Shown here: in pieces, positions 36,587-46,007 of the stretch
Position numbering within the stretch: the stretch's first letter is position 1
Layout: each line of letters opens with the position of its first letter
NCBI RefSeq assembly: GCF_947367125.1
Contig: NZ_CANBCQ010000013.1
Span: forward strand, 1 to 51,586
Source of the DNA: an uncultured Lactobacillus sp.
Lineage (GTDB): Bacteria; Bacillota; Bacilli; Lactobacillales; Lactobacillaceae
Direction of reading: 5' to 3'
DNA: 51,586 nucleotides
Translations under genes and position numbers: made by a program
Notes under the pieces: generated by a model
Told to the model about the DNA's origin: nothing
What the model saw: the letters and a program-made list of their open reading frames with translations, nothing else
The model's database searches: none

Positions 36587-37030
36587 ATGAAAGTTTTTGT
36601 AGCAGGTTCTCGCGGCAAAGACTTATTGCAAACTGACTTAAATGGTGCTGTTAAATTAATGAAGGCAACAGAAAAGAATGGCGTGAAGCGTTATATTCAA
36701 TTAAGTTCTGCTTTTGCCCTAGATCAAGATAAGTGGATAGAAATTCCTTCTTGGGCTGGGATTATTGATTATGATATTGCCAAGTATTTTGCAGATGAAT
36801 GGTTAATTCACAATACTAATTTAGATTACACCATTATTCAGCCAGGTAATTTAATAGAAAAACCAGCTACTGGGACAACTTCATTTACTCCAGCTGGTGG
36901 AGAAAATTCAATTGCAGATGTAGCCCATGTGTTAGTAGATAGCTTGAAGTATGATAATACAATTCATCAAGTAATTATTATGCATGATGGTGATACACCA
37001 ATTGATGAAACCTTAAGCAAAGTTAAATAA
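36587..37030 (+). CDS. NAD(P)-binding atypical SDR protein with internal N-terminal deletion
   Basis: The 147-residue frame starts after GAAAGGA. It begins with a normal Rossmann strand (MKVFVAGS) but goes straight to RGKDLLQTDLNGAVKLMKATEKNGVKRYIQLSS, which in full-length members lies near residue 75-85. About 65-70 residues, including the glycine loop and the next beta-alpha-beta unit, appear to be missing in frame. The C-terminal part (YTIIQPGNLIEKP...) looks intact. It probably cannot bind NAD(P) normally. Likely a decayed but open gene. Confidence 0.8.
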   Translation: MKVFVAGSRGKDLLQTDLNGAVKLMKATEKNGVKRYIQLSSAFALDQDKWIEIPSWAGIIDYDIAKYFADEWLIHNTNLDYTIIQPGNLIEKPATGTTSFTPAGGENSIADVAHVLVDSLKYDNTIHQVIIMHDGDTPIDETLSKVK

Positions 37031-37035
37031 TTTCT

Positions 37036-37063
37036 AAAACGGGTCAGTTTGACGCGTTTTTTT
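37036..37063 (+). terminator. Terminator after the NAD-binding protein gene
   Basis: AAAACG-G-GTCA pairs with TGAC-G-CGTTTT around GTT, followed by TTT. Confidence 0.78.
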
Positions 37064-37104
37064 GTTAAAGTTTAAGAAGTAAAAAGATAGAAAAGAGAAA
37101 GGTA

Positions 37105-37626
37105 ATGGATAAATTTCACTTTACTAAACGAGAAAAAATTTTTTTGCTGCTTGCTTTAATGGTTTTAATTGCTTTATTTATTTCTAGTTCGATGACTTAC
37201 CATGAACAGGAAATCCATGATAGTAAAATCAATCATTATTTTGGTTGGCTAGAAAATATAGTTGCGGGCTGGAATTTTACTTATGGCGGAAGAGTTCATA
37301 ATGTTCAAGTTGATGGACGAGCTGGGTTAGCTCAATTTGTTCTGCGTAAGCTAGCACACTTTGGCTCGTATTTTTTGCTTGGTGGCTTTGGTTATTTAGG
37401 CTTGAGACGAATTTTTAAAATTAAATGGGTTGCACCAATTTTGACCTGGTTGATTACGATTGCTTTTGCTGCTTTTGATGAGTATCATCAATTCCTGACA
37501 GGAGATAGAACACCTAGTGTTCATGATGTAATGCTCGATGGCGCTGGGGCTTTAACAGCAATTTTATTAATTATGCTTTGTTCATTTTTAAGAAGAAAAT
37601 TTTTTGTCAATAAAAAGCAAGTTTAA
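37105..37626 (+). CDS. VanZ-family membrane protein
   Basis: The 173-residue protein has four predicted helices (about 12-28, 82-98, 112-130, 148-165). The conserved VanZ-like motifs RKLAHFGSYFLLGG and DEYHQFLTGDRTPSVHDVMLDGAGA are present. VanZ-like proteins are linked to teicoplanin resistance in enterococci, but most family members have no known role, and none is claimed here. Confidence 0.88.
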   Translation: MDKFHFTKREKIFLLLALMVLIALFISSSMTYHEQEIHDSKINHYFGWLENIVAGWNFTYGGRVHNVQVDGRAGLAQFVLRKLAHFGSYFLLGGFGYLGLRRIFKIKWVAPILTWLITIAFAAFDEYHQFLTGDRTPSVHDVMLDGAGALTAILLIMLCSFLRRKFFVNKKQV

Positions 37627-37638
37627 TTGTTTGACACA

Positions 37639-37667
37639 TTGAATTTTCAAGTGCTGTGAGTTAAGAT
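37639..37667 (+). promoter_or_regulatory. yebC promoter
   Basis: TTGAAT (37639-37644) and TAAGAT (37662-37667) are 17 bases apart. yebC starts 43 bases downstream. Confidence 0.5.
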
Positions 37668-37709
37668 AATAACGTTAATTAATATTAGAAAAAAGAAAGA
37701 AGGATCCTT

Positions 37710-38438
37710 ATGTCAGGACATTCAAAATGGCACAATATTCAAGGCCGCAAGAATGCGCAAGACGCAAAGAGAGGTAAAATTTTCCAAAAGTTATCTCGTG
37801 AAATTTATATGGCTGCAAAGAGTGGTGGTCCTGATCCTGATGGGAATCCTACATTACGTATGGTAATTGATAAGGCACGTTCCAACAACATGCCTAAGGA
37901 CAACATCAAGCGTGCCATCAAGAAAGCCGAAGGTGGCTCAGAAGAACACTACGACGAAATCACTTATGAAGGTTACGCTCCAGGTGGTGTAGCAGTCTTT
38001 GTTGAAGCTTTGACTGATAACAAGAACCGTACTGCTTCAGATGTTCGTGTTGCTTTCACTCGTAACGGTGGTTCACTTGGTGCTACTGGTTCAGTGGCTT
38101 ACATGTTTGACCGTAAAGGCTACATTGTAATTGATCGTTCAACTACTGATGCTGACGAAGATCAAGTATTACTTGATGTTATGGACGCTGGTGGTGACGA
38201 TCTTCAAACTAGTGATGACGCATACGAAATTTATACTGATCCTAAGCAATTTGCTGAAGTTCGTGATGCCTTGATTAAGGCTGGTTACAAGCTTGCAGAT
38301 GCTGAATTAACTATGATTCCACAAAACACCACTCCAGTTCCAGCAGATAAGAAGGAACAATTTGAACACTTAGTTGATGCACTTGAAGATAGTGACGATG
38401 TTCAAAATGTTTACACTGCAGCAGCTGATGAAGATTAA
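37710..38438 (+). CDS. yebC: YebC/TACO1-family protein
   Basis: The 242-residue protein carries the family N-terminus [25 protein letters not shown], followed by the [35 protein letters not shown] block. Long annotated as a transcription regulator, the family has more recently been linked to translation through stalling motifs such as polyproline. The start follows GAAGGA. Codon bias suggests good expression. It is followed by a terminator at 38550. Confidence 0.95.
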   Translation: MSGHSKWHNIQGRKNAQDAKRGKIFQKLSREIYMAAKSGGPDPDGNPTLRMVIDKARSNNMPKDNIKRAIKKAEGGSEEHYDEITYEGYAPGGVAVFVEALTDNKNRTASDVRVAFTRNGGSLGATGSVAYMFDRKGYIVIDRSTTDADEDQVLLDVMDAGGDDLQTSDDAYEIYTDPKQFAEVRDALIKAGYKLADAELTMIPQNTTPVPADKKEQFEHLVDALEDSDDVQNVYTAAADED

Positions 38439-38549
38439 TTAGTTTAGTTAATAAAATGTACTTGGGATAAAGTTGATTACAAGCAAATTGGAGAATTAAC
38501 TTGGAAGAGTGTTGAAAATACAACTCAAGTTGATGGTCAGGTTTAGATT

Positions 38550-38596
38550 AAGGAATTAAGCAACTAAAGGATAGTTGTTTGATTCCTTTTCTTTTA
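38550..38596 (+). terminator. Terminator downstream of yebC
   Basis: AAGGAATTAAGCAACTA pairs with TAGTTGTTTGATTCCTT (two G-T pairs) and is followed by TTCTTTT. The 110 bases between yebC and this hairpin can be read as a short tail (VDYKQIGELTWKSVENTTQV), possibly debris of a lost gene. Confidence 0.75.
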
Positions 38597-39185
38597 TGAT
38601 ATTTTCTTCTAGTCTGATTCTAATTAATAGATAACCAAAGCTGCTATAGCCATAGGCAGTACGTTCAAATTGCTTAAAGATATGATAATAGCCATTTAAC
38701 GTCTCTTGCCAGTTAAAGTAGGCCCTCACCAAAGTATTTACAGCGTTCATGACGTGGATGAGCATCGGCTATGGCAAGTTGATGACTAACGGCCGCTTCA
38801 ACTTCTTGTTTATTCTGTTTAGGATGTTCTTGACGCCACTTCTTTCTAGTTAAAGCTCGCTTAGTTTTTCTCCAAGGCTTAGGAGAAAGGATATTCTGCT
38901 TTTTAAGCAAGTTATAGACAGTTGAGTAAGATACTTTAATATCCTCAAATTGTTCAAGCAGTTCGGTAAAATGTTTGAAGTTACAGTTTTGATATTTAGA
39001 TCGGTATAAGGTTACAATTTTATTGTTAATTTCTGTGGTGAGACGATTAACAGGTTTGCGGTCTGTGTTCCCATGAACGAAGGCCGCTTTTCTTATTGCC
39101 TTTATGATTTACTACTTCTTTAATTGTCCGGTACTGTTCTTCATACTTAAATAAATCCTTTTCACTATTGCCATAACTTCCAATA
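38590..39185 (-). pseudogene. Degenerate transposase of the IS1202-like (ISNCY) type
   Basis: Read on the minus strand from about 39185, pieces of one transposase follow in order but in different frames. These are KYEEQYRTIKEVVNHKGNKK, AAFVHGNTDRKPVNRLTTEI, KVSYSTVYNLLKKQNILSPKPWRKTKRA, AIADAHPRHERCKYFGE, then directly AYFNWQETLNGYYHIFKQF. Two internal deletions are visible: the helix-turn-helix after GNKK, and the region between KYFGE and AYFNWQE that holds the first catalytic Asp. The assignment rests on remembered family motifs. Clear terminal inverted repeats were not found. Confidence 0.75.
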
Positions 39186-39294
39186 ATAGAGATTATGACA
39201 TAAATAAATTATTGCCAAAATATTGAAAAATAGCATAATGCTGTTTTATTATATTCATGGTGTTATTTTTTTATATTATTTTAGGAGGAAAAAT

Positions 39295-40032
39295 ATGCTT
39301 TCTAAAAGAAACCAAGACTTAAATAAAAATTTAGCTGATGAAAAGCAACGTTTCAGCATTAGAAAGTTTAACGTTGGGGCTGCCAGTGTATTACTTGGTA
39401 CCTCATTAATGCTTGGCGTAAGTACGCAAGTAGCTCATGCCGATAGTAATGTAAATGACAATAGCATTGCGACTATTAATGCAAGCAATGCAGATAATCA
39501 AGACAAGCAAGTAACTATAAGCAATCATACTGCTCAAGATAATGTGAATTTCGAAGCAAATAAGACTTCTGAAAGCACTGTAGATGATACTCAAACTTCA
39601 AAAGATTCTACTGAAGATAAAATTGCTTCAACTCAAAAAGTTAATAATAAGAAGACTGAATCATTAGAAAAGAAGGCTGATGATTCATCATTAACAACTC
39701 AAGAAAGTAATCAAGTTCAAAAAGATCAATCTAATAACGTAACTGCAACTACTAATAAGAGTACTCAAGATTCTAAAGAAACTACTACTTTGAATCTTCA
39801 ATCTGCACAACATGTTACTAATCTGCTCTTAAAGAATCTAAAGCAGTCACTCCAGCAAAGCAAGTTAGTGCTATCCTTAATATTTATGATTATGGTGATG
39901 TTGATCCACAAACGCCCAATGCGAATCATGCTAATGATGTGGCATTTACTTATAATGGCACATTTACAGATGGTTTATCAATCAAAGATGCAATTCAGGC
40001 GCAAATTGATGCGGATACTCAAAAGCAATTAG
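39295..40032 (+). pseudogene. YSIRK-type surface adhesin, N-terminal fragment (frameshifted)
   Basis: The frame starts at ATG 39295 after TTAGGAGGAAAA. It encodes a YSIRK-G/S signal peptide (QRFSIRKFNVGAASVLLGTS, cleavage after VAHA near residue 50) and a Ser/Thr/Asn/Gln-rich region. Near 39823 the sensible reading moves to the next frame; after that point this frame is hydrophobic nonsense (LKQSLQQSKLVLSLIFMIMVML). The continuing frame reads SALKESKAVTPAKQVSAI and leads into the large fragment that follows. One missing base near 39821-39824 explains it. Confidence 0.85.
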
Positions 40033-43000
40033 CTTATAAAGACCAAGGTACTGCAATTATTCCAGATAAAGATGGCCTTCCTACTGAAATTGGAGTCTCA
40101 CCTGTAATTTCTGCACCGTTTAGCGATAATGACCTTGGAGGTTACTTTTTCCGGGATAAGACTACCGATACTTATCGACAAAATAAACAAACTCAGTTAG
40201 TTGATGCCTATAATAAGTGGCGGAATTATAAGAAAGCTCATTTTGCATTAGCTGGTTATAAATTAGTCGATCAAGATGAACAAGCTATTAATCTTGATGA
40301 TCCTATTGAAGATGGCAAGACTTATAATATTTATGTTAATCACCAACTTTCGGTTGTGAACGTCTATCACTGGACCGAATTAAAACGCACGGTTGAGTTT
40401 AAGTATTATTACAAGCAAGATGATAAAAATGCTCAGGCTGCCGATTCAGTTACTAAAAATGGTTACTATAATGATGGAAAATATAATCAAACCCAGCCTG
40501 AGCAATTTGTTAATACGGCGGGTAAACCAGTTTTCAGTAATTTGCCAAAAAAAGATAGTAATGTAAATCAAACCGATATTAGTGATGCCAATAGCTTCGA
40601 AACAAGACTATTACCTGATGATTTAAAAACTACTAAAGATCAAACTAAAGTCCTTCATGATACCATTAATAGCAGATATATCGATTTGGCTGCAGGATTA
40701 ATTACGGACAGTCAGGGTAATCTAAATAACTATGGGAAGGCTTCTATGATATACCCAAGTGGCACTATTCTTTTTGAAGGCGAGCCCGTAAAACAAATCG
40801 ATAATTGGCATACTTTTGACCCTAATGTACCAGACACGGGTAGTGATGATATTAATGATACAAATACCTATTCCACAGTACAGGGTGGCTTCAATAAAGG
40901 TACAGGCTATGTGGTTGAACGTGTCGATAACCCGGCTACCACGACTATTTACTACTACCACGATCAACCAGTGGACATCACATTTGAAGATGTAACTAAC
41001 GGAGACGCCAATGCTCCTGTCTTGTCTAACTTTACTGCAAGTAAGGATCTGCGTGTAGATTTAAACAGTCAATATATCCCTGGTAAGCCACACACTACTC
41101 CAAAAGATAAGAAAAATAATAAAAACCAAAAGTACGAAGCTTACAGCTATCAAGCTGATGACAACACTTATAGCACCAATGCCATTAACGTTGATCCATC
41201 AGGTACTTTAAAGTCAAGTAAATCTTTAAACTATGCTGATATCTTGAAAGCTTACACTGATAATGGTTATGCGTTAGTTTCAAGTGATCCAGATGATTTA
41301 ACTTATGAACTTGAAGATGTCTATGATAATAACCGCAATTTGCAACATAAAAAGCGTGTAGTTAAGTTGGTTCACCGTGCTGTCGCACATACTGATACTA
41401 AGACTGCTAACCGTACCATTCACTATGTAGCTAATACTAAGGATGGCAAGCAATTACAAGACGATACTACACAAAATGTAGCTTTAACTAGCAGTACTTA
41501 CTATACGGATGCTGTAACAGGCAACCGCGTAAATGCAAAACAAGATGCAAATGGCGATTGGATTGTAGATACCGCTAATACTGATCCAGTTCCTGCAATT
41601 ACTTGGACTATAAATGCTGACAAGAGTACTGGCTTGACAACAGATAATAAGAACTTTGCTGCCATTACAACTCCAGAAACTATTACCTTAGATGCTGCCG
41701 AAGCTGCAAAGCGTGGAACTGATGGAGGCGAATGGTACTTAGTTTCAACTGACAAGAACGGTGAAGTATCTTACGGCGATCCAACTAGCGACACTTGGAA
41801 GAGCGATACTCCTAATAAGATTGCTGATGGTTACTTGGTCTACAAGCAAAAGGCCCAATATAACATTCACTACATCGACGTTAACGGCGTTGAAGGAAAA
41901 ACTACCTACGAACCAACTGATGGTAAGGAATTAAAAGATCATCAAGTAACTGGTGTCGGTAGTGAAGATAAGACCTATGTCGGTGACACTCCAGATGCTA
42001 CCCAGAAGTTATGGAGCCCAGCAGATTATGAAAAGGCTGGTTATGTTTTAGTTGGCTTATCTGATAATGCCAAGGGTGATTTACTTGGTAAGCAAACTTT
42101 AACCAAAGGTGTTCAAGATCAATACGTTTACTTGAAGCACGCAGTTAAGGACATTACACCAAACACTCCAGCCCACGAAGTGCCAAAAGATCCAGATGGT
42201 AATCCAACTATTGATCCGAAGAGTTTACATAAGGAATTTACTCGCACTATTACCTTTGTTGCAAATAACGATGCCAAGAGTCCTTTGAAGGATAGCATCC
42301 CCCAAAAGGTTGAGTTTGATGGTCATATTTATGTAGATATGGTAACTGGTCAAACCACCACTCCAGAGACTGTTAAGGATGCAAATGGTAAAACGACACA
42401 AGTTGCAACTACCAAAGCTGGCAAGATTGAATGGAACCATGACACTCAAACTATGGATGGTGTTCGTCGTCAGTACATTACCTTAAACAAGGGCGACAAG
42501 TACGCAACTTCTGATGATATGGTTGGTACTTGGCACTGGATTAGTGGTACGGCTGACGAGATTACTTTGACACCAACTTCAGATAATCCTGCGGACCTTC
42601 AATTAGTTTACGAAAAGAACGAGCATGAAACAGGTCCAGATGAAGATCATGACTTACCAAAGGTTGACGTTAAGCAAGAAACAAAGACCTTCACTAGAAC
42701 TGTTGTCTACCGTGGTACTAAAGATGGTGGCAAGACTTATGAAGATGTAAATGGTTCACCAGATGGTAAGAACACTTACAAGCAAACTGTAACCTTTACT
42801 AGAAATATTTTCTCAACTACTAATAAAGATGGTAAGGTAACAATTCTTGAAACTGATCCATGGACAGCTACTAATAGTACTATGGCGCGTGTAGATTCAA
42901 AAAAGCCTAGTGAAGTTGGTTATGATAAAGTTGATATTGAATCAGTTCCTGCAATCACCGTAGATCCAAATTCTGACAAGGAAGATTTAGGAACTACTGT

Positions 43001-43916
43001 TGTAACTTATACTGTAAATTCAGTAGAGAACACTTACCACGTAACAGTTCACTACGTTGATGAAGACGGTAATGTCATCAAAGATCCAGTTAAGGACCCA
43101 GTTGACTACAAGAATGGCGAATCTTACGACGAAAACAGTAAGAAAGACACAACTATTGAACACGATGGTAAGACTTACGAATTTACTCGTGTAAAGGAAG
43201 GCGACGTTCCAGCCGGTACCATTGATGGAAAAGACGTTGATGTAACTTATGTTTACAAGTTGAAGGAAACTCCAGTAACTCCACCAGTAGAAAATACTTA
43301 CAATGTAACTGTAAACTTTGTAGATGAACATGGTAATGTTTTGCAAGATCCACGTCATAGTTCAGATCATAAGAATGGCACGGACTACAATGAAAGTGAC
43401 CATCCAACAACGATTACTAAGGATGGCAAGACTTACACTTACATTCGTGTAGAAGATGATAAACCAACTGGAACTATCAATGGTAGGGATGTTGTAGTTA
43501 CTTATGTTTACAAGGAAGTTGAAACTCCAAGTGAACCAACTACCCCAACACAGCCATCTACTCCAAGCACTCCATCTGAACCTGATACTCTAGCAACTCC
43601 AGATGAGCCAGCCAAAAAGACTAACTTTGGTAACGATGTAGCTCCATCCCACGAAAGTTACACTGATACTAACAAGGCTAAGTTTGAAAATGTAAATACT
43701 AAGAAGAAGTCCACTTCAACTAATGCGGTCTTGGCTGAAGATACAATTGCGGCTCACAAGACTCCTAAATACCGCAGAAGTGCAGTTCCACAATCAGATA
43801 GAGTTTTACCACAAACCGGTGAAAAGAAGACCTCTGGATATGTAGTTATTGGTTTAGCAGCTCTGGCATTAGCAAGTATCTTTGGTTTAGCAATTGATCG
43901 TAAGAAGAAACACTAG
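39939..43916 (+). CDS. LPXTG mucus-binding-type adhesin, main fragment after a frameshift
   Basis: The open frame runs from about 39824 (first usable start GTG 39939) to 43916, about 1325 residues. It holds a non-repeat region (to about 460), several Mub-type modules with the RTIxFVAN/RTIHYVAN signature (about 490, 770, 915), and two MucBP repeats (TYHVTVHYVDEDGNVIKDP and TYNVTVNFVDEHGNVLQDP, about 1030 and 1130). A Pro/Ser/Thr-rich wall-spanning stretch follows, then the sortase signal LPQTGE, a helix and KKK. Joined to the 39295 fragment, the intact protein would be about 1540 residues. Without the signal peptide this part would not be secreted. The frameshift may be real, phase-variable or a sequencing error. 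Confidence 0.88.
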   Translation: MAFTYNGTFTDGLSIKDAIQAQIDADTQKQLAYKDQGTAIIPDKDGLPTEIGVSPVISAPFSDNDLGGYFFRDKTTDTYRQNKQTQLVDAYNKWRNYKKAHFALAGYKLVDQDEQAINLDDPIEDGKTYNIYVNHQLSVVNVYHWTELKRTVEFKYYYKQDDKNAQAADSVTKNGYYNDGKYNQTQPEQFVNTAGKPVFSNLPKKDSNVNQTDISDANSFETRLLPDDLKTTKDQTKVLHDTINSRYIDLAAGLITDSQGNLNNYGKASMIYPSGTILFEGEPVKQIDNWHTFDPNVPDTGSDDINDTNTYSTVQGGFNKGTGYVVERVDNPATTTIYYYHDQPVDITFEDVTNGDANAPVLSNFTASKDLRVDLNSQYIPGKPHTTPKDKKNNKNQKYEAYSYQADDNTYSTNAINVDPSGTLKSSKSLNYADILKAYTDNGYALVSSDPDDLTYELEDVYDNNRNLQHKKRVVKLVHRAVAHTDTKTANRTIHYVANTKDGKQLQDDTTQNVALTSSTYYTDAVTGNRVNAKQDANGDWIVDTANTDPVPAITWTINADKSTGLTTDNKNFAAITTPETITLDAAEAAKRGTDGGEWYLVSTDKNGEVSYGDPTSDTWKSDTPNKIADGYLVYKQKAQYNIHYIDVNGVEGKTTYEPTDGKELKDHQVTGVGSEDKTYVGDTPDATQKLWSPADYEKAGYVLVGLSDNAKGDLLGKQTLTKGVQDQYVYLKHAVKDITPNTPAHEVPKDPDGNPTIDPKSLHKEFTRTITFVANNDAKSPLKDSIPQKVEFDGHIYVDMVTGQTTTPETVKDANGKTTQVATTKAGKIEWNHDTQTMDGVRRQYITLNKGDKYATSDDMVGTWHWISGTADEITLTPTSDNPADLQLVYEKNEHETGPDEDHDLPKVDVKQETKTFTRTVVYRGTKDGGKTYEDVNGSPDGKNTYKQTVTFTRNIFSTTNKDGKVTILETDPWTATNSTMARVDSKKPSEVGYDKVDIESVPAITVDPNSDKEDLGTTVVTYTVNSVENTYHVTVHYVDEDGNVIKDPVKDPVDYKNGESYDENSKKDTTIEHDGKTYEFTRVKEGDVPAGTIDGKDVDVTYVYKLKETPVTPPVENTYNVTVNFVDEHGNVLQDPRHSSDHKNGTDYNESDHPTTITKDGKTYTYIRVEDDKPTGTINGRDVVVTYVYKEVETPSEPTTPTQPSTPSTPSEPDTLATPDEPAKKTNFGNDVAPSHESYTDTNKAKFENVNTKKKSTSTNAVLAEDTIAAHKTPKYRRSAVPQSDRVLPQTGEKKTSGYVVIGLAALALASIFGLAIDRKKKH

Positions 43917-43966
43917 AAAAAATAGTTTTAAATAAAAAGGGCTCTTTGTCAAACACCCTAAAATAT

Positions 43967-44009
43967 AAAGGTAGATAGAAACATGCCGATGTTTTTATCT
44001 ACCTTTTTT
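43967..44009 (+). terminator. Terminator after the adhesin gene
   Basis: AAAGGTAGATA-G-AAACAT pairs with ATGTTT-T-TATCTACCTTT around GCCG, followed by TTT. Confidence 0.9.
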
Positions 44010-44459
44010 CTTTTGCTTTTTTCTTTCCAAAAATTTTGAAGGGCGAGCGTCTTAAAGCTTATTTACCATGGCAAGAACAAGTCCAAGCAGAAGAACTTAA
44101 AAAACCGCCTCAGTATAACAGTGAGGCGGTTTTTGATACACTATTGTATTTGACACTTTGAAGTGGCAATAAGTAAAATTAAATCAGGTTCTCTACAATG
44201 GTTAGCTACACTAGTCATTCGAGTTATGCTTGGGATTAACAAGTGCTAATTCCTTTTCTTTTCTTTTATTTTATATGAAATCAAATTACAAACTGCAAGC
44301 AGATTAAAGCTAATCACATTAATCTTGTGATTAATAGAATAATGTCCCAAGTGATGGTTCATGTCATATTCTCTTTTTTGGAGGTTATCGTAGAAAAATA
44401 ACTTTCAATAACGAATTGTTTTTTTAATTAATTTCATTGGTTGATTCGGAATAATTGAG

Positions 44460-44579
44460 ATGTTAGATATAATGAAAGACGAAATGAAGAGAGATAATTT
44501 AAAGTTTACTGTTGCTGAATTATCAATTGATGATGTTACTTCAATGCTTGAAGCAAACGGTTGGGTATCAGAAAACTAA
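44460..44579 (+). CDS. Possible 39-residue peptide of unknown function
   Basis: The frame MLDIMKDEMKRDNLKFTV... to LEANGWVSEN has a charged first half and an amphipathic LSIDDVTSMLEANGW segment. GGAATAATTGAG before the ATG is a poor ribosome binding site. A hairpin with a T-rich tail (about 44649-44700) follows, so it could be a short transcribed unit. It resembles the leader part of some ribosomally made peptides, but no modifying enzyme or exporter is adjacent. Confidence 0.35.
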   Translation: MLDIMKDEMKRDNLKFTVAELSIDDVTSMLEANGWVSEN

Positions 44580-44989
44580 TTATTTCGAACTTAATTGAGC
44601 ATTCCTAATTACTTCACAAAAAAGTGGAGCAAAAACTTTACTAACTTATAGGTTTAATTCTGATAGTATATTGGAATTAACCTTTTATTTTTCTTTTTTC
44701 AAAGATAAAAAGTGTCTGGGAAAAAACTAACTCTTAGATGCCCAAAAACGATCAATCCAACTCTTGATTTTAAGTTGGTTGACCGTCTTTGCCGGCCGCT
44801 TTTGGTTTTAGCCAAACGTTCTAATGTAGTCGTTGTTTAAAATTCATCTACTTCGTAAGCCTTAAGATCACGGACCTGATCAGTTGTGGCAGCTTGAACG
44901 ATGATCTCATTTTGGATTTCATCGTTCTTTTTTCAGTCTAGAAATTATTTTTTTAAAATTTTTTTCAAAATAAAAAAGAAAAATCGACT

Positions 44990-45003
44990 TTTTTTGCGTA
45001 ATA
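44990..45003 (+). promoter_or_regulatory. Possible competence-sigma (cin-box-like) element of comG
   Basis: TTTTTTGCGTAATA lies 30 bases before the comGA start and resembles the streptococcal cin-box core TACGAATA with an extra base. No ordinary -35/-10 pair is evident. Suggestive only. Confidence 0.3.
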
Positions 45004-45032
45004 AATAGTGTGAGGTAAAAAAGGAGGATTTT

Positions 45033-46007
45033 ATGAAAACACGAGAGGTTGTCAACGAGTTACTTATTTCAGCAATTACTAAAAGGGCTAGCGATATTTT
45101 CTTTTTTCCGAAAAAAGAGGGGTTAGTTGTAGAATTTCGGACAGAAAAAGGCGTTATTGAGCAGACAACTTTTTCTACAGATTTTGGCAAAGAAGTTATT
45201 AACTTTTTTAAATATAGTGCGCAAATGGATATTGCTGAACATCGTCGGCCTCAAGTAGGTGCCATGATTTATGAGAGCAATGGACATGAATATTGTTTAC
45301 GTTTATCTAGTTTGGGAGATTTTTCTGATCAAGAGTCATTAGTAATTCGGGTGATTTACGGCATTGATCATAGTCAGTATTTTTTCCCAGAGCAGTTAGA
45401 AATGATTAAAAAAGTTGCTCAGAGTAGGGGATTAATTATTACTAGTGGACCGACTGGTTCTGGTAAAACGACAACGATGTACGAAGTTGCTAAAAGCATG
45501 AGTCAGAACAAAGTGGTGATGACCATCGAAGATCCCGTTGAAGTTCATGAACCTTCTTTTTTGCAAGCACAGGTCAATAACGAAGCAGGAATTGATTATC
45601 AAAGTTTGTTAAAAGCAGCCCTGCGACATCGTCCAGATATTTTGATTATTGGTGAAATTCGCGACCAAGGAACGGCACGATTGGCCGTTGATGCCGCTTT
45701 AAGTGGACACTTAGTTTTTGCAACTATTCATGCTAAAAGTACTTTGCAAACTATTTCGCGACTTGAGGGGCTAGGGATTAGACGCGATGAATTAGCCAAT
45801 TGCTTAACGGCAGTTTCATATCAGCGTCTACTAGTTAGTCAGGGAAAGCTGAAATGCTTAATGGATATCGCAGCTGATTCCTTGCTCAAAAGTGAGCTGG
45901 AAAAATCAATTCGGAGTGAGTTCGTTAATTGGCAAGAAAACTTAGAATTTTTGTGGAAGGGAGGAGATATCAGTAATGAAGTATATCGGCAATTCCAAAA
46001 AGGATAA
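45033..46007 (+). CDS. comGA: Competence pseudopilus assembly ATPase ComGA
   Basis: The 324-residue secretion ATPase starts after AAGGAGG. Walker A GPTGSGKTT is at about 139-147, the Asp box TIEDPVE, Walker B DILIIGEIRD, and the His box HLVFATIHAKS are all present. ComGA powers assembly of the transformation pseudopilus at the membrane. It overlaps comGB by 32 bases. A canonical C-terminal Cys4 zinc module is absent, as in other short ComGA proteins. Confidence 0.94.
   Translation: MKTREVVNELLISAITKRASDIFFFPKKEGLVVEFRTEKGVIEQTTFSTDFGKEVINFFKYSAQMDIAEHRRPQVGAMIYESNGHEYCLRLSSLGDFSDQESLVIRVIYGIDHSQYFFPEQLEMIKKVAQSRGLIITSGPTGSGKTTTMYEVAKSMSQNKVVMTIEDPVEVHEPSFLQAQVNNEAGIDYQSLLKAALRHRPDILIIGEIRDQGTARLAVDAALSGHLVFATIHAKSTLQTISRLEGLGIRRDELANCLTAVSYQRLLVSQGKLKCLMDIAADSLLKSELEKSIRSEFVNWQENLEFLWKGGDISNEVYRQFQKG

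Larger units (their letters stand above)
43917..45032. other. Gene-debris region between the adhesin and comG
   Basis: About 1.1 kb without a full gene. GGCTCTTTGTCAAAC (43940-43954) resembles the end of an ISL3-family element. A strong hairpin terminator (AAAACCGCCTCA/TGAGGCGGTTTT, 44101-44134) follows a short open stretch (LKAYLPWQEQVQAEELKKPP). A 39-codon frame is at 44460-44579. The 44700-44930 stretch, on the minus strand, reads as protein-like scraps (EIIVQAATTDQVRDLKAYEVDEF; TTLERLAKTKSGRQRR). A further terminator-like repeat GAACGATGA/TTCATCGTTC with a T tract is at 44896-44935. I interpret it as the remains of mobile and surface genes. Confidence 0.5.

Noticed and set aside
40722-43410. 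Several antisense frames within the adhesin gene
   Set aside because: They mirror the repetitive adhesin coding sequence and have no ribosome binding sites.
39295-43916. CRISPR array or phage region
   Set aside because: The repeats are in-frame protein modules of varied length, not evenly spaced palindromic repeats; no cas or phage genes are in the window.
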